Positions 15,971 through 24,482 of a DNA stretch of 64,000 nt are shown piece by piece. The DNA is from Streptomyces sp. HUAS CB01 (lineage in GTDB: Bacteria > Actinomycetota > Actinomycetes > Streptomycetales > Streptomycetaceae). The position numbers and the translations under genes were made by a program. Location: contig NZ_CP129137.1 of the NCBI RefSeq assembly GCF_030406905.1, positions 4,360,001 through 4,424,000 of the forward strand. Reading direction: 5' to 3'. The notes beneath the pieces are model-generated. The model had not been told where the DNA came from and made no database searches. It saw only the letters and a list, made by a program, of their open reading frames with translations. Position 1 is the first letter of the stretch; each line of letters opens with the position of its first letter.

Positions 15971-18097
15971 TCACCGTACGGCCCGGCGGCCGGCGAGCAC
16001 CGGCGCGATTCCCGCCGTCACGGCGATCAGCGCGCAGGCGGCGACCGAGGCGCCGAGCACCGTCCACGGCAGGTCCGGGGTCACCGGCGCAGACAGCGCG
16101 GCCAGCGCCGCGGCGAGTCCGGCCAGGTTCACCGCCGTGACGGCGGCGCCCAGCAGTGCGCCGATCCCCACCGCCAGCAGCGACTCGCCCGCCACGACCG
16201 CCACGACCTGGGCGCGCGTCGCTCCGGCGAGCCGGAGAGTCCGCAGTTCGCCCGCTCGTACGGAGTTGGCCATGACGAGAGTCCCGGCCAGCGCGATCGC
16301 CGTGTACACCAGCGCGATGCCGAGCACCACGAACAGCCCCAGACGGACCTGCGGCCCGGTGCGGGGATGCGTGGCCGCGGCCCAGGCGTCCGCCGTGCGG
16401 ACGTCGCCGCCGGTGGCCCGCAGGGCCGCCGTGACGGCGGCGAGGTCCGCGCCCGCGTCCAGCCGGACGTCGAGGCGGTCGAGGTGCGCCGCGGGCACGT
16501 TGGCGGCGGTGACATAGGCGCCGTTGCCGCCGGTACCGGCCGCGAGGACGGCCGCGATCCGCAGCGTGACCGGCCGTCCGTCGCCCAGCCACACGTCAAC
16601 CGCCGCACCGACCCGGTGCTCGGACCACTCCTCGTTCACGACGATGGAGCGGTCGTCGAGGTCCCGGAGATCACCGGCCACGACCGGCAGGCGGGCGACG
16701 GATGCCAGGGCCGCGGGGTCGGTGACCGCGCGCGCCTCGGACCGTACGAGGGCGGTGCGGTCCTCCCGTACGAAGACGGCGGTGGCGGCGGAACCCGACA
16801 CCACGGCGCCCGGGATCGGCCCGGGGGCCGTCAGTTCCGCGCCGGTGACCACGAGATCGGCCGACGTCCGACCCCGGGCTTCCGCGCCTTTCGCGGCCGT
16901 CACCGTGGCCGCCGACCCCATCAGGGAACCTGCCATCGCCACGGTCACGAGCACAGGAGCGGCGACGGCGGCCGTACGGCGGCGGGCCGCCCGGGCGTTG
17001 GAACGGACGAGCAGCGCGGCCGCCCCGGGCAGTCGCAGCAGCCGCGCCAACGGCCCTGCGAGCAGCGGCGACAGCGCGGCCACGGCCGTGATCAGCACCA
17101 TCGGCCGAGTCGTGTACGACTTGCGCTTCAGCAGATCGGCCGGGTCGGTCGTGAGTGTCCAGAGCAGCAGCCCGGCGCCGCCCAGGAGCAGCGCGCCGCC
17201 GAGCAGCAACCGTCCGAGCGGCATCGCGCCGCTCTCGGCGTCCGCCTCCCGCAGTGCCTCGGCGGGTCCGGTACGTCCCGCTCGCCGCGACGCGGCCCAG
17301 GCCCCGGCGCAGGCCACCGTGAGCCCGGTCCAGAACGCGGCGTGGAACGGCCAGGTGTGGTCGCCGACGGTGAACCACGACGGAGCGATCCCTTCGTCGA
17401 CCAGCAGCCCGACCAGCCGGGGCGCGCCCCACGCGCCGAGCGCGCAGCCTGCGGCCGAGGCGAGGACGCCGACGGCGGCGGCCTCCGCGAGGAGCAGTCG
17501 GCGCAGCTGGCCGGGGGGCGCGCCGGCCGTCCGCAGCAGCCCGAACTCCCGGCGGCGCAGCGCCACGCCGAAGGCGAACGTCGAGGCGACGACGAAGACC
17601 GCGACGAACGCGGTGACGCCAGCGGCCGTACCGAGCAGGGAGTTCACGGTCATCAGCGCTTCGGCGTCCTGCTCGGGCCTGGGGTCGGCCCGGCGGCGGT
17701 CGTCGCCGGTGAGCACCTGTGCGCGGTCGCGCACGACGGCGCGTACGGCCGCGGGGTCGGCGGTGACCCCGACGGCGTCCGGGCTGCCGTCCGTGATCAG
17801 GGGGCCCAGGGTCGCGAGTTCGCGCTGGAGTTCGATGTCCACAGCCTGTGGATGAGCGAGCCGCTGGGACACCCGGGCGGTCGTGGGGCCCCGTTCGACC
17901 TCCACGGTGAGCGTGTCCGTCCCCATGACGACGACGGGCGCGCCGGCGAACCGCTCGACCGGCCGCACGGGCGCGTCCACCGTCGACGCGAGGCCGAGGC
18001 CCATCGCGGCGAGCAGTCCCACCCCCAGAGCGAGTGCGATGAAGCTCCCGAGGAGGGTGGCCCAGCGGGCCCTGAGCGAGGCGAGGACGACGGTCAC
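15971..18097 (-). CDS. FtsX-family ABC transporter permease
   Basis: 708 residues. One membrane segment near the N-terminus (LGSFIALALGVGLLAAMGLG), a periplasmic-type domain, two FtsX core blocks with three segments each (around 170-290 and 580-700) and a second extracellular domain between them. This is the layout of MacB/LolC-like or bacitracin-exporter permeases that pull substrates from the membrane rather than form a channel. GTG 18097 overlaps the ATPase stop by four bases (GTGA) with GGAGGG upstream; GTG 18100 is an alternative. It works with the ATPase at 18094-19011. Confidence 0.85.
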   Translation of the reverse strand: MTVVLASLRARWATLLGSFIALALGVGLLAAMGLGLASTVDAPVRPVERFAGAPVVVMGTDTLTVEVERGPTTARVSQRLAHPQAVDIELQRELATLGPLITDGSPDAVGVTADPAAVRAVVRDRAQVLTGDDRRRADPRPEQDAEALMTVNSLLGTAAGVTAFVAVFVVASTFAFGVALRRREFGLLRTAGAPPGQLRRLLLAEAAAVGVLASAAGCALGAWGAPRLVGLLVDEGIAPSWFTVGDHTWPFHAAFWTGLTVACAGAWAASRRAGRTGPAEALREADAESGAMPLGRLLLGGALLLGGAGLLLWTLTTDPADLLKRKSYTTRPMVLITAVAALSPLLAGPLARLLRLPGAAALLVRSNARAARRRTAAVAAPVLVTVAMAGSLMGSAATVTAAKGAEARGRTSADLVVTGAELTAPGPIPGAVVSGSAATAVFVREDRTALVRSEARAVTDPAALASVARLPVVAGDLRDLDDRSIVVNEEWSEHRVGAAVDVWLGDGRPVTLRIAAVLAAGTGGNGAYVTAANVPAAHLDRLDVRLDAGADLAAVTAALRATGGDVRTADAWAAATHPRTGPQVRLGLFVVLGIALVYTAIALAGTLVMANSVRAGELRTLRLAGATRAQVVAVVAGESLLAVGIGALLGAAVTAVNLAGLAAALAALSAPVTPDLPWTVLGASVAACALIAVTAGIAPVLAGRRAVR

Positions 18098-19011
18098 CAC
18101 GTGAACCCTCCGGAGGCGTGGTGACGCGGGGTACCGGGGGCGCGGGCAGCGGCGGCCGGAAGCCGGCGTCCGCCCCCGAGCCGGGGCCCGTCCTCGCCCC
18201 CGCTCCCGCCTCCGCCCCCGTCCCCGGCGGACGCGGGTCCGGGGCCCCGCCCGGGTGTCGGCTCGGCTGTCTCCAGATCCGTCATCGCCGCGGCGACCTG
18301 CCCCGCGGACGGGGACGCAAGCCCGCCCACCAGCCGTCCGTCGACCAGGAACACCACGCGGTCGGCGTACGACGCGGCCGCCGGATCGTGGGTGACCATC
18401 ACCACGGTCAGTCCCTCCCGGTCCACGAGATCCCGGAGCATCACCAGCACGGCCCGCCCCGCCGTGGTGTCCAGCGCTCCGGTCGGTTCGTCGCCGAACA
18501 GCACCGCGGGACGGGTGATCAGCGCCCGTGCCAGCGCGGCCCGCTGCTGCTGACCGCCGGAGAGCTGGGAGGGCAGGTGCCGGGCGCGGCCGTCGAGCCC
18601 GACCGCCGCGAGGGCGTCCCGCACCTGCGCGCGGGACGGGCGCCGGCCCGCCAGCCGCAGGGGGAGGGCGACGTTCTGCGCGGCGGTCAGTGAGGGGACG
18701 AGGTTGAACGACTGGAAGACGAAGCCGATCCGGTCCCTCCGCAGCAGGGTGAGCCGGCGCTCGCTGAGCCCGGTCAGTTCGGTCCCGCCCACCTCGACCG
18801 TGCCGGACGTCGGCCTGTCCAGCCCTGCCGCGCACTGCAGCAGCGTGGACTTCCCCGAGCCCGAGGGGCCCATGACGGCGGTGAACGTGCCGGGGAGGAC
18901 GTCGAGGTCGACGCCGTCGAGTGCGGCGACTCCCCCGTAGGTCCTGCGCAGCGCGCGGATCCGTACGGCGGCGGTGGTCGTGGGCGGTGGCGGGGACGCG
19001 GTCGTGGTCAT
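18094..19011 (-). CDS. MacB/LolD-type ABC transporter ATPase
   Basis: 305 residues. Walker A GPSGSGKST, Q-loop FQSFNL, signature LSGGQQQR, Walker B AVLFGDEPT and the switch His in VTHDP are all intact. It is the energy subunit of an exporter of the MacB/LolD class together with the following permease gene. The last 70 residues are a Gly/Pro/Ala-rich tail after the normal domain end, longer than usual and probably disordered. A two-component or PadR-type regulator often controls such pumps, but none is adjacent here. Confidence 0.88.
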   Translation of the reverse strand: MTTTASPPPPTTTAAVRIRALRRTYGGVAALDGVDLDVLPGTFTAVMGPSGSGKSTLLQCAAGLDRPTSGTVEVGGTELTGLSERRLTLLRRDRIGFVFQSFNLVPSLTAAQNVALPLRLAGRRPSRAQVRDALAAVGLDGRARHLPSQLSGGQQQRAALARALITRPAVLFGDEPTGALDTTAGRAVLVMLRDLVDREGLTVVMVTHDPAAASYADRVVFLVDGRLVGGLASPSAGQVAAAMTDLETAEPTPGRGPGPASAGDGGGGGSGGEDGPRLGGGRRLPAAAARAPGTPRHHASGGFTW

Positions 19012-19154
19012 GGCTCAAGACTGCCGTCGGCGGTGCGTGCGATCACGACCACTGGGGGGCGTCCCGGGGGTGGGGCCTGCCCTACCCCCCCCGGGGCCGG
19101 TGCGCCCGCCCGGCGCAGGGCTCCAGGGGGTGGGCTCGCGTAGGCTCGATCGGC

Positions 19155-20309
19155 GTGGATGTGGTGGAGCGTGCGCTCGGCGGGGCGCTGTACGCCGATG
19201 ACGACGACGCGCTCGACAGCGGCGCCTCGCTGCTGGCCGCGGCGCCGCCCGAGGCCGACGCGGAACTGGCCCGGCGCGGCGAGGAGTTCGTGCGCCGTGC
19301 CTGGGAGCGCGGCTGGCAGCCGGCGGACGTCGTACGGATCGTCCGCCGTGACCTCGACGAGGGGCATGTGGAGCTGGCCGCCGGTCTGATCGCGACGGAG
19401 ACCCGTCGGTACGGGGACGACCTGCCGCCGCGCTGGCGCGCGCAGCTCGACGAACTGCCGGGCGGCGGGAGCGGCCGGCGCCCCGCGGACCGGTTCTCGC
19501 ACGCGACCGCCGTGCTCCAGCTCTACCGGCTCCTCGTGCGGCTGCCGGTGATCGAGCCGGTGGGGCCGGTGCCGGGGGCGCCCGTGCACCGGGCGTCCGT
19601 CGTCCCGCACCACACCGAGCCGCGGATGCTCACCCGGATCCGCGCCCTCCTCGCGAAGGCCGAGGCCACCGGCTACCCGGAGGAGGCGGAGGCGCTGACC
19701 GCGAAGGCGCAGGAGCTGATGGCGCGCCACAGCATCGACGACGCGGTGCTCGCGGCCCGTACCCGTCGTGCGGACGTGCCGGCCGCCTGCCGGATCGGCG
19801 TCGACGCGCCGTACGAGACGGCCAAGGCGATCCTGCTGGACGCGGTGGCCTCGGCGAACCGCTGCCGCGCGGTCTGGAACAGCGGCCTCGGCTTCTCGAC
19901 GGTCGTCGGCTTCGAGGCGGACCTGGAGGCGGTGGAGCTGCTGTACACCTCGCTGCTGGTGCAGGGGACGACGGCGATGACCCGCGCGGAGGCCTCCCAG
20001 CGGGCGGGCGGACGCAAGCGGACGAAGACATTCCGGCAGTCGTTCCTGCTGGCGTACGCGAACCGCATCGGCGACCGGCTGGCGCGTGCGACGTCCCACG
20101 TGGCGGAGGACACGGCCGGCGGCGAGCTCCTCCCGGCGCTCGCCGCCCGGGACGTCGCCGTCACGGACCACGCGGAACGCCTCTTCCCGGACACGGTCCG
20201 CACCCGCGTCCGCGGCGCCACGGACGCTGCGGGCTGGCACGACGGCACCGCGGCCGCGGACGGCGCCCGTGTCCGCCCCCGCGACCGCCGGGGCGAACTC
20301 CCGCGCTGA
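19155..20309 (+). CDS. DUF2786 domain-containing protein
   Basis: 384 residues. The central segment MLTRIRALLAKAEATGYPEEAEALTAKAQELMARHSID is the diagnostic DUF2786 helix pair. The C-terminal half (FRQSFLLAYANRIGDRL) matches the associated conserved domain. No catalytic role is known; homologues are widespread in actinobacteria. GTG 19155 is preferred because a -10 hexamer TAGGCT (19141-19146) ends 8 nt before it, as in leaderless transcripts, and codon bias begins here. It is divergent from the ABC ATPase at 18094-19011. Confidence 0.8.
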   Translation: MDVVERALGGALYADDDDALDSGASLLAAAPPEADAELARRGEEFVRRAWERGWQPADVVRIVRRDLDEGHVELAAGLIATETRRYGDDLPPRWRAQLDELPGGGSGRRPADRFSHATAVLQLYRLLVRLPVIEPVGPVPGAPVHRASVVPHHTEPRMLTRIRALLAKAEATGYPEEAEALTAKAQELMARHSIDDAVLAARTRRADVPAACRIGVDAPYETAKAILLDAVASANRCRAVWNSGLGFSTVVGFEADLEAVELLYTSLLVQGTTAMTRAEASQRAGGRKRTKTFRQSFLLAYANRIGDRLARATSHVAEDTAGGELLPALAARDVAVTDHAERLFPDTVRTRVRGATDAAGWHDGTAAADGARVRPRDRRGELPR

Positions 20310-20565
20310 CGCGAGGTGCCGGGGTCGGTCCGTCAGTCGTCCCTGCGTCGGACTCGCGGCGCGGGCGGCCCGTGCTCCGGCGCCGCCGTACGGCGAGGTC
20401 CGCGCGGCCCGGGCGCTCGTGGTGCCGTGGCACGGTGTCGGCCGTCCGGTGGTCCCGCGCCGGCGGCAGCCGTACGGTCCCGTGCTCCGTGCACCCGTGC
20501 CGCACGGCTGTCCATTCACGGCCTCAAGAGCCGCGTGTCCGGGCGCCCGGAGCCGTCGTTCCGTA

Positions 20566-20669
20566 CCGAACGCCGAACGCCGAACGCCGAACGCCGAACG
20601 CCGAACGCCGAACGCCGAACGCCGAACGCCGAACGCCGAACGCCGAACGCCGAACGCCGAACGCCGGAC
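20566..20669. repeat. Heptanucleotide tandem repeat (GCCGAAC)n
   Basis: Thirteen perfect copies of GCCGAAC at 20572-20662, a six-base partial copy before them and a degenerate copy (GCCGGAC) after. The gap 20310-20724 between the convergent DUF2786 and rpsN genes holds no credible gene. The unit length of 7 means any reading frame through it repeats with a 7-residue period, so apparent Pro-Asn-Ala-Glu-Arg-Arg-Thr open frames are artefacts. Confidence 0.95.
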
Positions 20670-20724
20670 CAACCGCACCGCCCGTGCCCCGAGCCCGTGG
20701 ACGCTCACCGCCGCCGTCCGTCCC

Positions 20725-21030
20725 TCACCAGGACGACTTCGTCACCCCCGGCAGGAACCCCGCATGCGCCTGCTCCCTCAGACGGACGCGGGAGAGGCCG
20801 AACCTGCGGACGTAGCCGCGCGGGCGGCCGTCGACCGCGTCGCGGTTGCGGACGCGGGTCGCGCTCGCGTCGCGCGGCTGGCGGCGCAGCTCGCGCTGCG
20901 CGGCGAGGCGGTCCTCCTCGCTCGTGCCGGGGTGCCGGACGATCTCCTTCAGTTCCGCGCGCCGGACCGCGTACCGCTCCACGACCTCCCGGCGGCGGTC
21001 ATTGCGCGCGATCTTGCTCTTCTTCGCCAT
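20725..21030 (-). CDS. rpsN: Zinc-independent ribosomal protein S14 paralogue
   Basis: 101 residues, the long S14 form that lacks the zinc-binding CxxC pairs (no cysteine at all). It starts [13 protein letters not shown] and ends [11 protein letters not shown], both classic S14 termini. Its ATG overlaps the L28 stop (ATGA), so the two are translated together. Under zinc limitation such paralogues replace the zinc form in the 30S subunit and release metal. Control by the Zur box at 21285-21305 is inferred from position and sequence. Confidence 0.93.
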   Translation of the reverse strand: MAKKSKIARNDRRREVVERYAVRRAELKEIVRHPGTSEEDRLAAQRELRRQPRDASATRVRNRDAVDGRPRGYVRRFGLSRVRLREQAHAGFLPGVTKSSW

Positions 21031-21272
21031 CAGACCTTCTCCCCCCGCGCGCGGATGCGGGCCACCGCCGCCTCGATGCCGATGCCGTCCACCGTCCTGA
21101 TCGCCTTCGCGCTCAGCGAGAGCCGTACGTACCGGCCCTCGCCCGGCAGCCAGTACCGCTTGCGCTGGATGTTCGGGTCGAAGCGGCGCGAGGTGCGCCG
21201 GTGGGAGTGGGAGATGCGGTTGCCGAAACCGGGCTCGGCCCCGGTCAGCTGGCAGCGTGCGGACAACGTCAC
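21030..21272 (-). CDS. rpmB: Zinc-independent ribosomal protein L28 paralogue
   Basis: 80 residues with the L28 signature [16 protein letters not shown] and the C-terminal [10 protein letters not shown]. It holds a single cysteine and no paired CxxC, so it is the zinc-free form. The start is GTG 21272, with GGAAGGA close upstream inside the spacer that carries the Zur box. It is the first gene of the reverse arm of the zinc-response island, followed by rpsN. Confidence 0.93.
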   Translation of the reverse strand: MTLSARCQLTGAEPGFGNRISHSHRRTSRRFDPNIQRKRYWLPGEGRYVRLSLSAKAIRTVDGIGIEAAVARIRARGEKV

Positions 21273-21284
21273 ACGTCCTTCCTT

Positions 21285-21305
21285 TGGAAATGGAAACCAT
21301 TTCCA
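21285..21305. promoter_or_regulatory. Zur box in the divergent rpmB/rpmG promoter
   Basis: A perfect 9-bp inverted repeat, TGGAAATGG-aaa-CCATTTCCA. The inner 15 bp (21291-21305) fit the actinobacterial Zur consensus TGRNAAYNRTTNNCA at every defined position. It lies 13 bp before rpmB and 15 bp before rpmG, so one repressor dimer could shut both promoters when zinc is sufficient. Confidence 0.85.
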
Positions 21306-21319
21306 TTTACTGTACCCGC

Positions 21320-21484
21320 ATGGCCCGCAACGAACTACGCCCGATCATCAAGCTCCGCTCCACCGCGGGGACCGGCTACACCTACGTCACCCGCAAGAAC
21401 CGCCGAAACGACCCCGACCGCCTGACGCTGCGCAAGTACGACCCGGTCGCCGGCCGGCACGTCGACTTCCGCGAAGAGCGCTGA
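21320..21484 (+). CDS. rpmG: Zinc-independent ribosomal protein L33 paralogue
   Basis: 54 residues, cysteine-free, with the L33 core [24 protein letters not shown] and a C-terminal [15 protein letters not shown]. There is no ribosome-binding site; a TACTGT hexamer ends 6 nt before the ATG, so the mRNA is probably leaderless, with the Zur box covering the promoter. It heads the forward arm: L33, L31, CobW-like protein, S18. Confidence 0.93.
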   Translation: MARNELRPIIKLRSTAGTGYTYVTRKNRRNDPDRLTLRKYDPVAGRHVDFREER

Positions 21485-21508
21485 GCGGAAGCAGGAGGGA
21501 CACCCGTC

Positions 21509-21763
21509 ATGAAGCCCGGAATCCATCCGGCCTACGGCCCCGTCGTGTTCCGCGACCGGGCGGCCGGATTCGCCTTTCTCACCCGTTCGACGACGACGAG
21601 CGACCGGACCGTCGAATGGGAGGACGGCAACACGTACCCCGTCGTGGACGTGGAGATCTCGTCCGCGAGCCACCCCTTCTACACGGGCACGGCCCGCGTC
21701 CTGGACACCGCCGGCCGCGTCGAGCGCTTCGAGCGCCGCTACGGACGGCGCGAGGCACGGTGA
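21509..21763 (+). CDS. rpmE2: Type B ribosomal protein L31 (zinc-independent)
   Basis: 84 residues. It begins [16 protein letters not shown] and contains [26 protein letters not shown], the hallmark end of type B L31. None of the four cysteines of zinc-type L31 is present. AGGAGG precedes the ATG. Its stop overlaps the CobW-like start by one base. In bacteria this form displaces zinc L31 during zinc starvation. Confidence 0.94.
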   Translation: MKPGIHPAYGPVVFRDRAAGFAFLTRSTTTSDRTVEWEDGNTYPVVDVEISSASHPFYTGTARVLDTAGRVERFERRYGRREAR

Positions 21764-22904
21764 TGGAGGGAACGCTTCCCGTCGCGATCGTCGGCGGGCT
21801 CCACTCCGACGCCCGTGCCGCGGTCGTCGCGAAGCTGCTGACCACCGTGAGCGGCAGCGTCGCGCTCCGGCACGACCTGTCGACCGCCGTCCGGGGCACC
21901 GTCCGGCGCAGTGTCCGCGACGCGACCGGCGTGCTGTCCTGTGGTGAGGCACCGCTCGTCAACGACTGCGCCTGCTGCGCACTGCGCGAGGACCTCGTGC
22001 CGGAGCTGGAACGGCTCGCCGGCGACGGCCTCACCCGGCTGGCGATCGTCGAGCTCTGGGACTCGGTCGAGCCCAAGGCGATGGCCGAGGTCGTCGCGGC
22101 CCACGGTGACCGGCTGCGGATCACGAGCGTGATCACGGCCGTCGACCCCTCCCTCCTGCTGCCCTATCTCGCCAACGGCGACGACCTGATGGAGGCGGGG
22201 CTGGCCGCCGCCCCGACCGACCGGCGCACCGTCGCGGACACCTGGGCGCGTCAGCTGGAGTACGCGCCGGTGCTCGCCCTCGTCGGAGGGGACGAGGCCG
22301 ACCGGGAGGACCGGGCCCTGCTGGCCCAGCTGCACCCGACGGCCCGTCAGGTGGCGGTGGACGGCGACGAACTGGCCGCTGTGGCCCTGGCCGGCTTCGA
22401 CGTCGAGGCCGCCGCTGCCGCACAGCACCCGGCGTGCGCACTGCTGCCGCAGGACGCGGACGAGTGCGGGGTCGGGACGTACGTCTGGCACCGCCGCCGG
22501 CCGCTCCACCCGGAGCGGCTGTACGCGGCGCTGGAGGACCCCTGACCTGTGCCGCCGCCCGCAGCCGGGGCCGGTTCTGGCTCGCGGACCGCTCCGACAC
22601 CCTGCTGGCGTGGGACGCGGCCGGGGGAGCGCTCTGCGTCGAGAGCGCGGGGCCGTGGCTGGCTTCGCTTCCCGACGCCGCCTGGGAGATGGTCCCGCCC
22701 GTGCGCCGGGCCGCGGCGGCGCTGGACTGGCATCCGGAGCACGGCGACCGCTGCCAGCACCTCGTCTTCACCTCGCCGGGGCTGGACCGCGAGGGCCTGA
22801 CGGAGCTGCTCGACTCCTGCCTGCTCACCGATGCCGAGTACGCCGCCGGGCCCGAGGCGTGGAAGCGCCTGCCGCCGGCGTTCGACTCCCTCCTGGAGGT
22901 GTGA
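21763..22904 (+). pseudogene. CobW/COG0523-family protein interrupted by a frameshift
   Basis: The first frame (21763-22545) gives 260 residues with the metal-binding CxCC motif (C69-A-C71-C72) and the VELWDSVEPKAMAEV GTPase-like core. It then meets TGA 22543-22545 just after a CCCC run. The next frame, open to TGA 22902-22904, continues with a complete CobW C-terminal domain (TCAAARSRGRFWLADR to [16 protein letters not shown]). Removing two C or adding one restores a 380-residue protein. The P-loop position reads GGLHSDARAAV and lacks the GK(S/T) of active GTPases. COG0523 proteins deliver zinc under starvation. This could be a real lesion or a sequencing slip in the C run. Confidence 0.8.
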
Positions 22905-22905
22905 C

Positions 22906-23148
22906 ATGGCCAAGCGCCCATTTCACCGCACACCGGTGAAGCCCCGCCCGAACCCGCTGGACGCGGCGGGCATCACGTACGTCGACTACAAGGACACGGA
23001 CCTGCTCCGCAGGTTCCTCTCCGACCGAGGCAAGATCCGCAGCCGCCGGGTGACCCGGGTGACGGCCCGGCAGCAGCGGCAGTTGGCGAGAGCGGTCAGG
23101 AACGCACGGGAGATGGCCCTGCTGCCGTACGCGTCCCCGCCCCGCTGA
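22906..23148 (+). CDS. rpsR: Zinc-independent ribosomal protein S18 paralogue
   Basis: 80 residues. The core [29 protein letters not shown] and the end [13 protein letters not shown] are typical S18. The N-terminal CxxC of zinc-type S18 is replaced by RPNPLDAAG. It starts one base after the frameshifted CobW stop, with GGAGG upstream, so it is the last gene of the Zur-controlled forward operon. Confidence 0.93.
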   Translation: MAKRPFHRTPVKPRPNPLDAAGITYVDYKDTDLLRRFLSDRGKIRSRRVTRVTARQQRQLARAVRNAREMALLPYASPPR

Positions 23149-24011
23149 CGGCGACCGCCGCCGGCTGACCGCTGACCCGGTGGCGTGGGCGCGGCGCATC
23201 GCGCGGCACCGCCACCGGGCCGGCGGGTGACGGCCGGTCCGGCCTTCGCCGTCCACCTCGACCTGCGCCGCACGGCCTCCCGGAGCACCGCGCGGTGCGG
23301 CGGGAGGCCGGACGCGTGTCCGGGGGCCGCTCCGGCAGACGGCGTATCCACCGGCTCGCAGCCGCCCGCCCGTCGACGTACGGGACCTGCTCCATCCGTA
23401 CGAGCGGTTCTGTCGCGACCGTCTGAACAGGAGCCGGCGCCCGGCGCGACCGGGCGCCCCGCACGGCCGCGAGCCCCCGGAACCGGCGGCCCCTCACCGC
23501 CGTTCCCGGTCGACCGGCGACCGGGTCCTTCCGTCCGCGAGGGCCGGAGCGCCCCGACCGACGCCGAGCTCAGCGCCCTGTGAGGCACGTACGGAGACCT
23601 CCGCCGCCATGACGGGGCAGCCGGCGGCCGGTCGTTCGTCCGGCCTCGGGCCGGGCCGGTGCCCCGACCGCGTCGGGATCGGAACACCGGCTCCCGGGAG
23701 GGAGCGGACACTCCGCATCCGCGGGGCGGACCCGGCGAACGCACGTGACAAAGAGCGTGCGGACGGACAGAAGGCCGACTGACGCGCGGCGGTGCGACGA
23801 AGGGTCGCACCGGTACGCGAGTCGCCGGTAGGGGGTGACCAGAACACCGCGAACCGGAAATTCGCCGGACTGAGGAGCCGGAAGGGCCCGGCGCGCGTCT
23901 CTTACTCGTGCATGGCGGATTCGGGCCCGGCCGTCCGGCACGGGACGAGGGCGCGGAAGAGGGGAAGACCCGGCGAGGTGCGGCCCGGGCTGTAACCGCG
24001 GGACCACCAGG
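23149..24011. other. Gene-free stretch of about 860 nt
   Basis: No frame here combines a ribosome site, actinobacterial third-position bias and recognisable protein sequence. Short open frames on both strands are Arg/Pro/Gly-rich, as expected from random high-GC DNA. It separates the zinc island from the DUF397 locus. I see no terminator with a convincing stem directly after rpsR. It may contain a decayed gene or unannotated RNA. Confidence 0.5.
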
Positions 24012-24040
24012 CGTGCACGTGCATCTGCTCATGCATCTGC
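24012..24040. promoter_or_regulatory. Operator-like motif upstream of the DUF397 gene (copy 1)
   Basis: CGTGCACGTGCATCTGC (24012-24028) followed by TGCATCTGC (24032-24040). The half-word TGCATCTGC recurs with a 12-bp period. The same 17-mer plus the second half occurs in reverse complement at 25067-25094, before the HTH regulator. Identity this long between two promoters of one locus points to a shared binding site, plausibly for the HTH protein at 25283. Confidence 0.65.
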
Positions 24041-24103
24041 ATATGAACACAGCTATGATCCGAGACAGTTGACACCTGCACCTTGTAACTCGGGGAGCGT
24101 CCT

Positions 24104-24343
24104 GTGCACGACGTGTACAACGGCATGGCGGCCACAGAGCTTCACGGGGTCGTCTGGCAGAAGAGCAGGCACAGCAACTCCCAGGGATCGTGCGTGGAGT
24201 TCGCGAAACTGCCCGGCGGGAACGTCGCGGTGCGCAACTCGCGCTTCCCGGAGGGGCCGGCGCTCGTCTACACGCCGGCCGAGATAGAGGCCATGCTGCT
24301 GGGGGTGAAGGACGGCGAGTTCGACCACCTCGCCGGCGGCTGA
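24104..24343 (+). CDS. DUF397 domain-containing protein
   Basis: 79 residues matching the DUF397 pattern: VVWQKSRHSNSQGSCVEFA, VAVRNSRFPEGPALVYTPAEIEAMLLGVKDGEFD. Family members are small partners of WhiJ-like HTH regulators in Streptomyces developmental loci, often antagonising the regulator. GTG 24104 is chosen for GGGGAG six bases upstream; ATG 24125 is an alternative. The other two members of the usual trio, an ATP-binding protein and an HTH regulator, follow. Confidence 0.88.
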   Translation: MHDVYNGMAATELHGVVWQKSRHSNSQGSCVEFAKLPGGNVAVRNSRFPEGPALVYTPAEIEAMLLGVKDGEFDHLAGG

Positions 24344-24482
24344 CCCGTCCGTGAACCGGGCCCGGTCCTCCGGTCCGCAGAAACGTTCATGCCGTGTGGT
24401 CCGGTCCGGGTGTGCCGATGGCCGGCGGCCGCGGCCCGCCGGGCGAGGACGGACGCACGGGGTGCACCGGAGTGCGGGAGGC

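Noticed and set aside
15041..18124. Open frame of about 1000 codons on the plus strand
   Set aside because: It runs antisense to the polymerase, acetyltransferase and FtsX permease genes. The product is compositionally biased with no recognisable domain.
20520..20708. Apparent proteins with PNAERRT or VRRSAFG repeats
   Set aside because: They are translations of the 7-nt tandem repeat in different frames and have no start signals.
23185..23583. Possible 132-codon gene after rpsR
   Set aside because: Arg/Pro/Ser/Gly-rich, no ribosome site, and frames on the other strand are equally open; looks like non-coding high-GC DNA.
24069..24091. TTGACA as a -35 element for the DUF397 gene
   Set aside because: The nearest -10-like hexamer (TAACTC) is only about 12 nt away, too close for a standard promoter.
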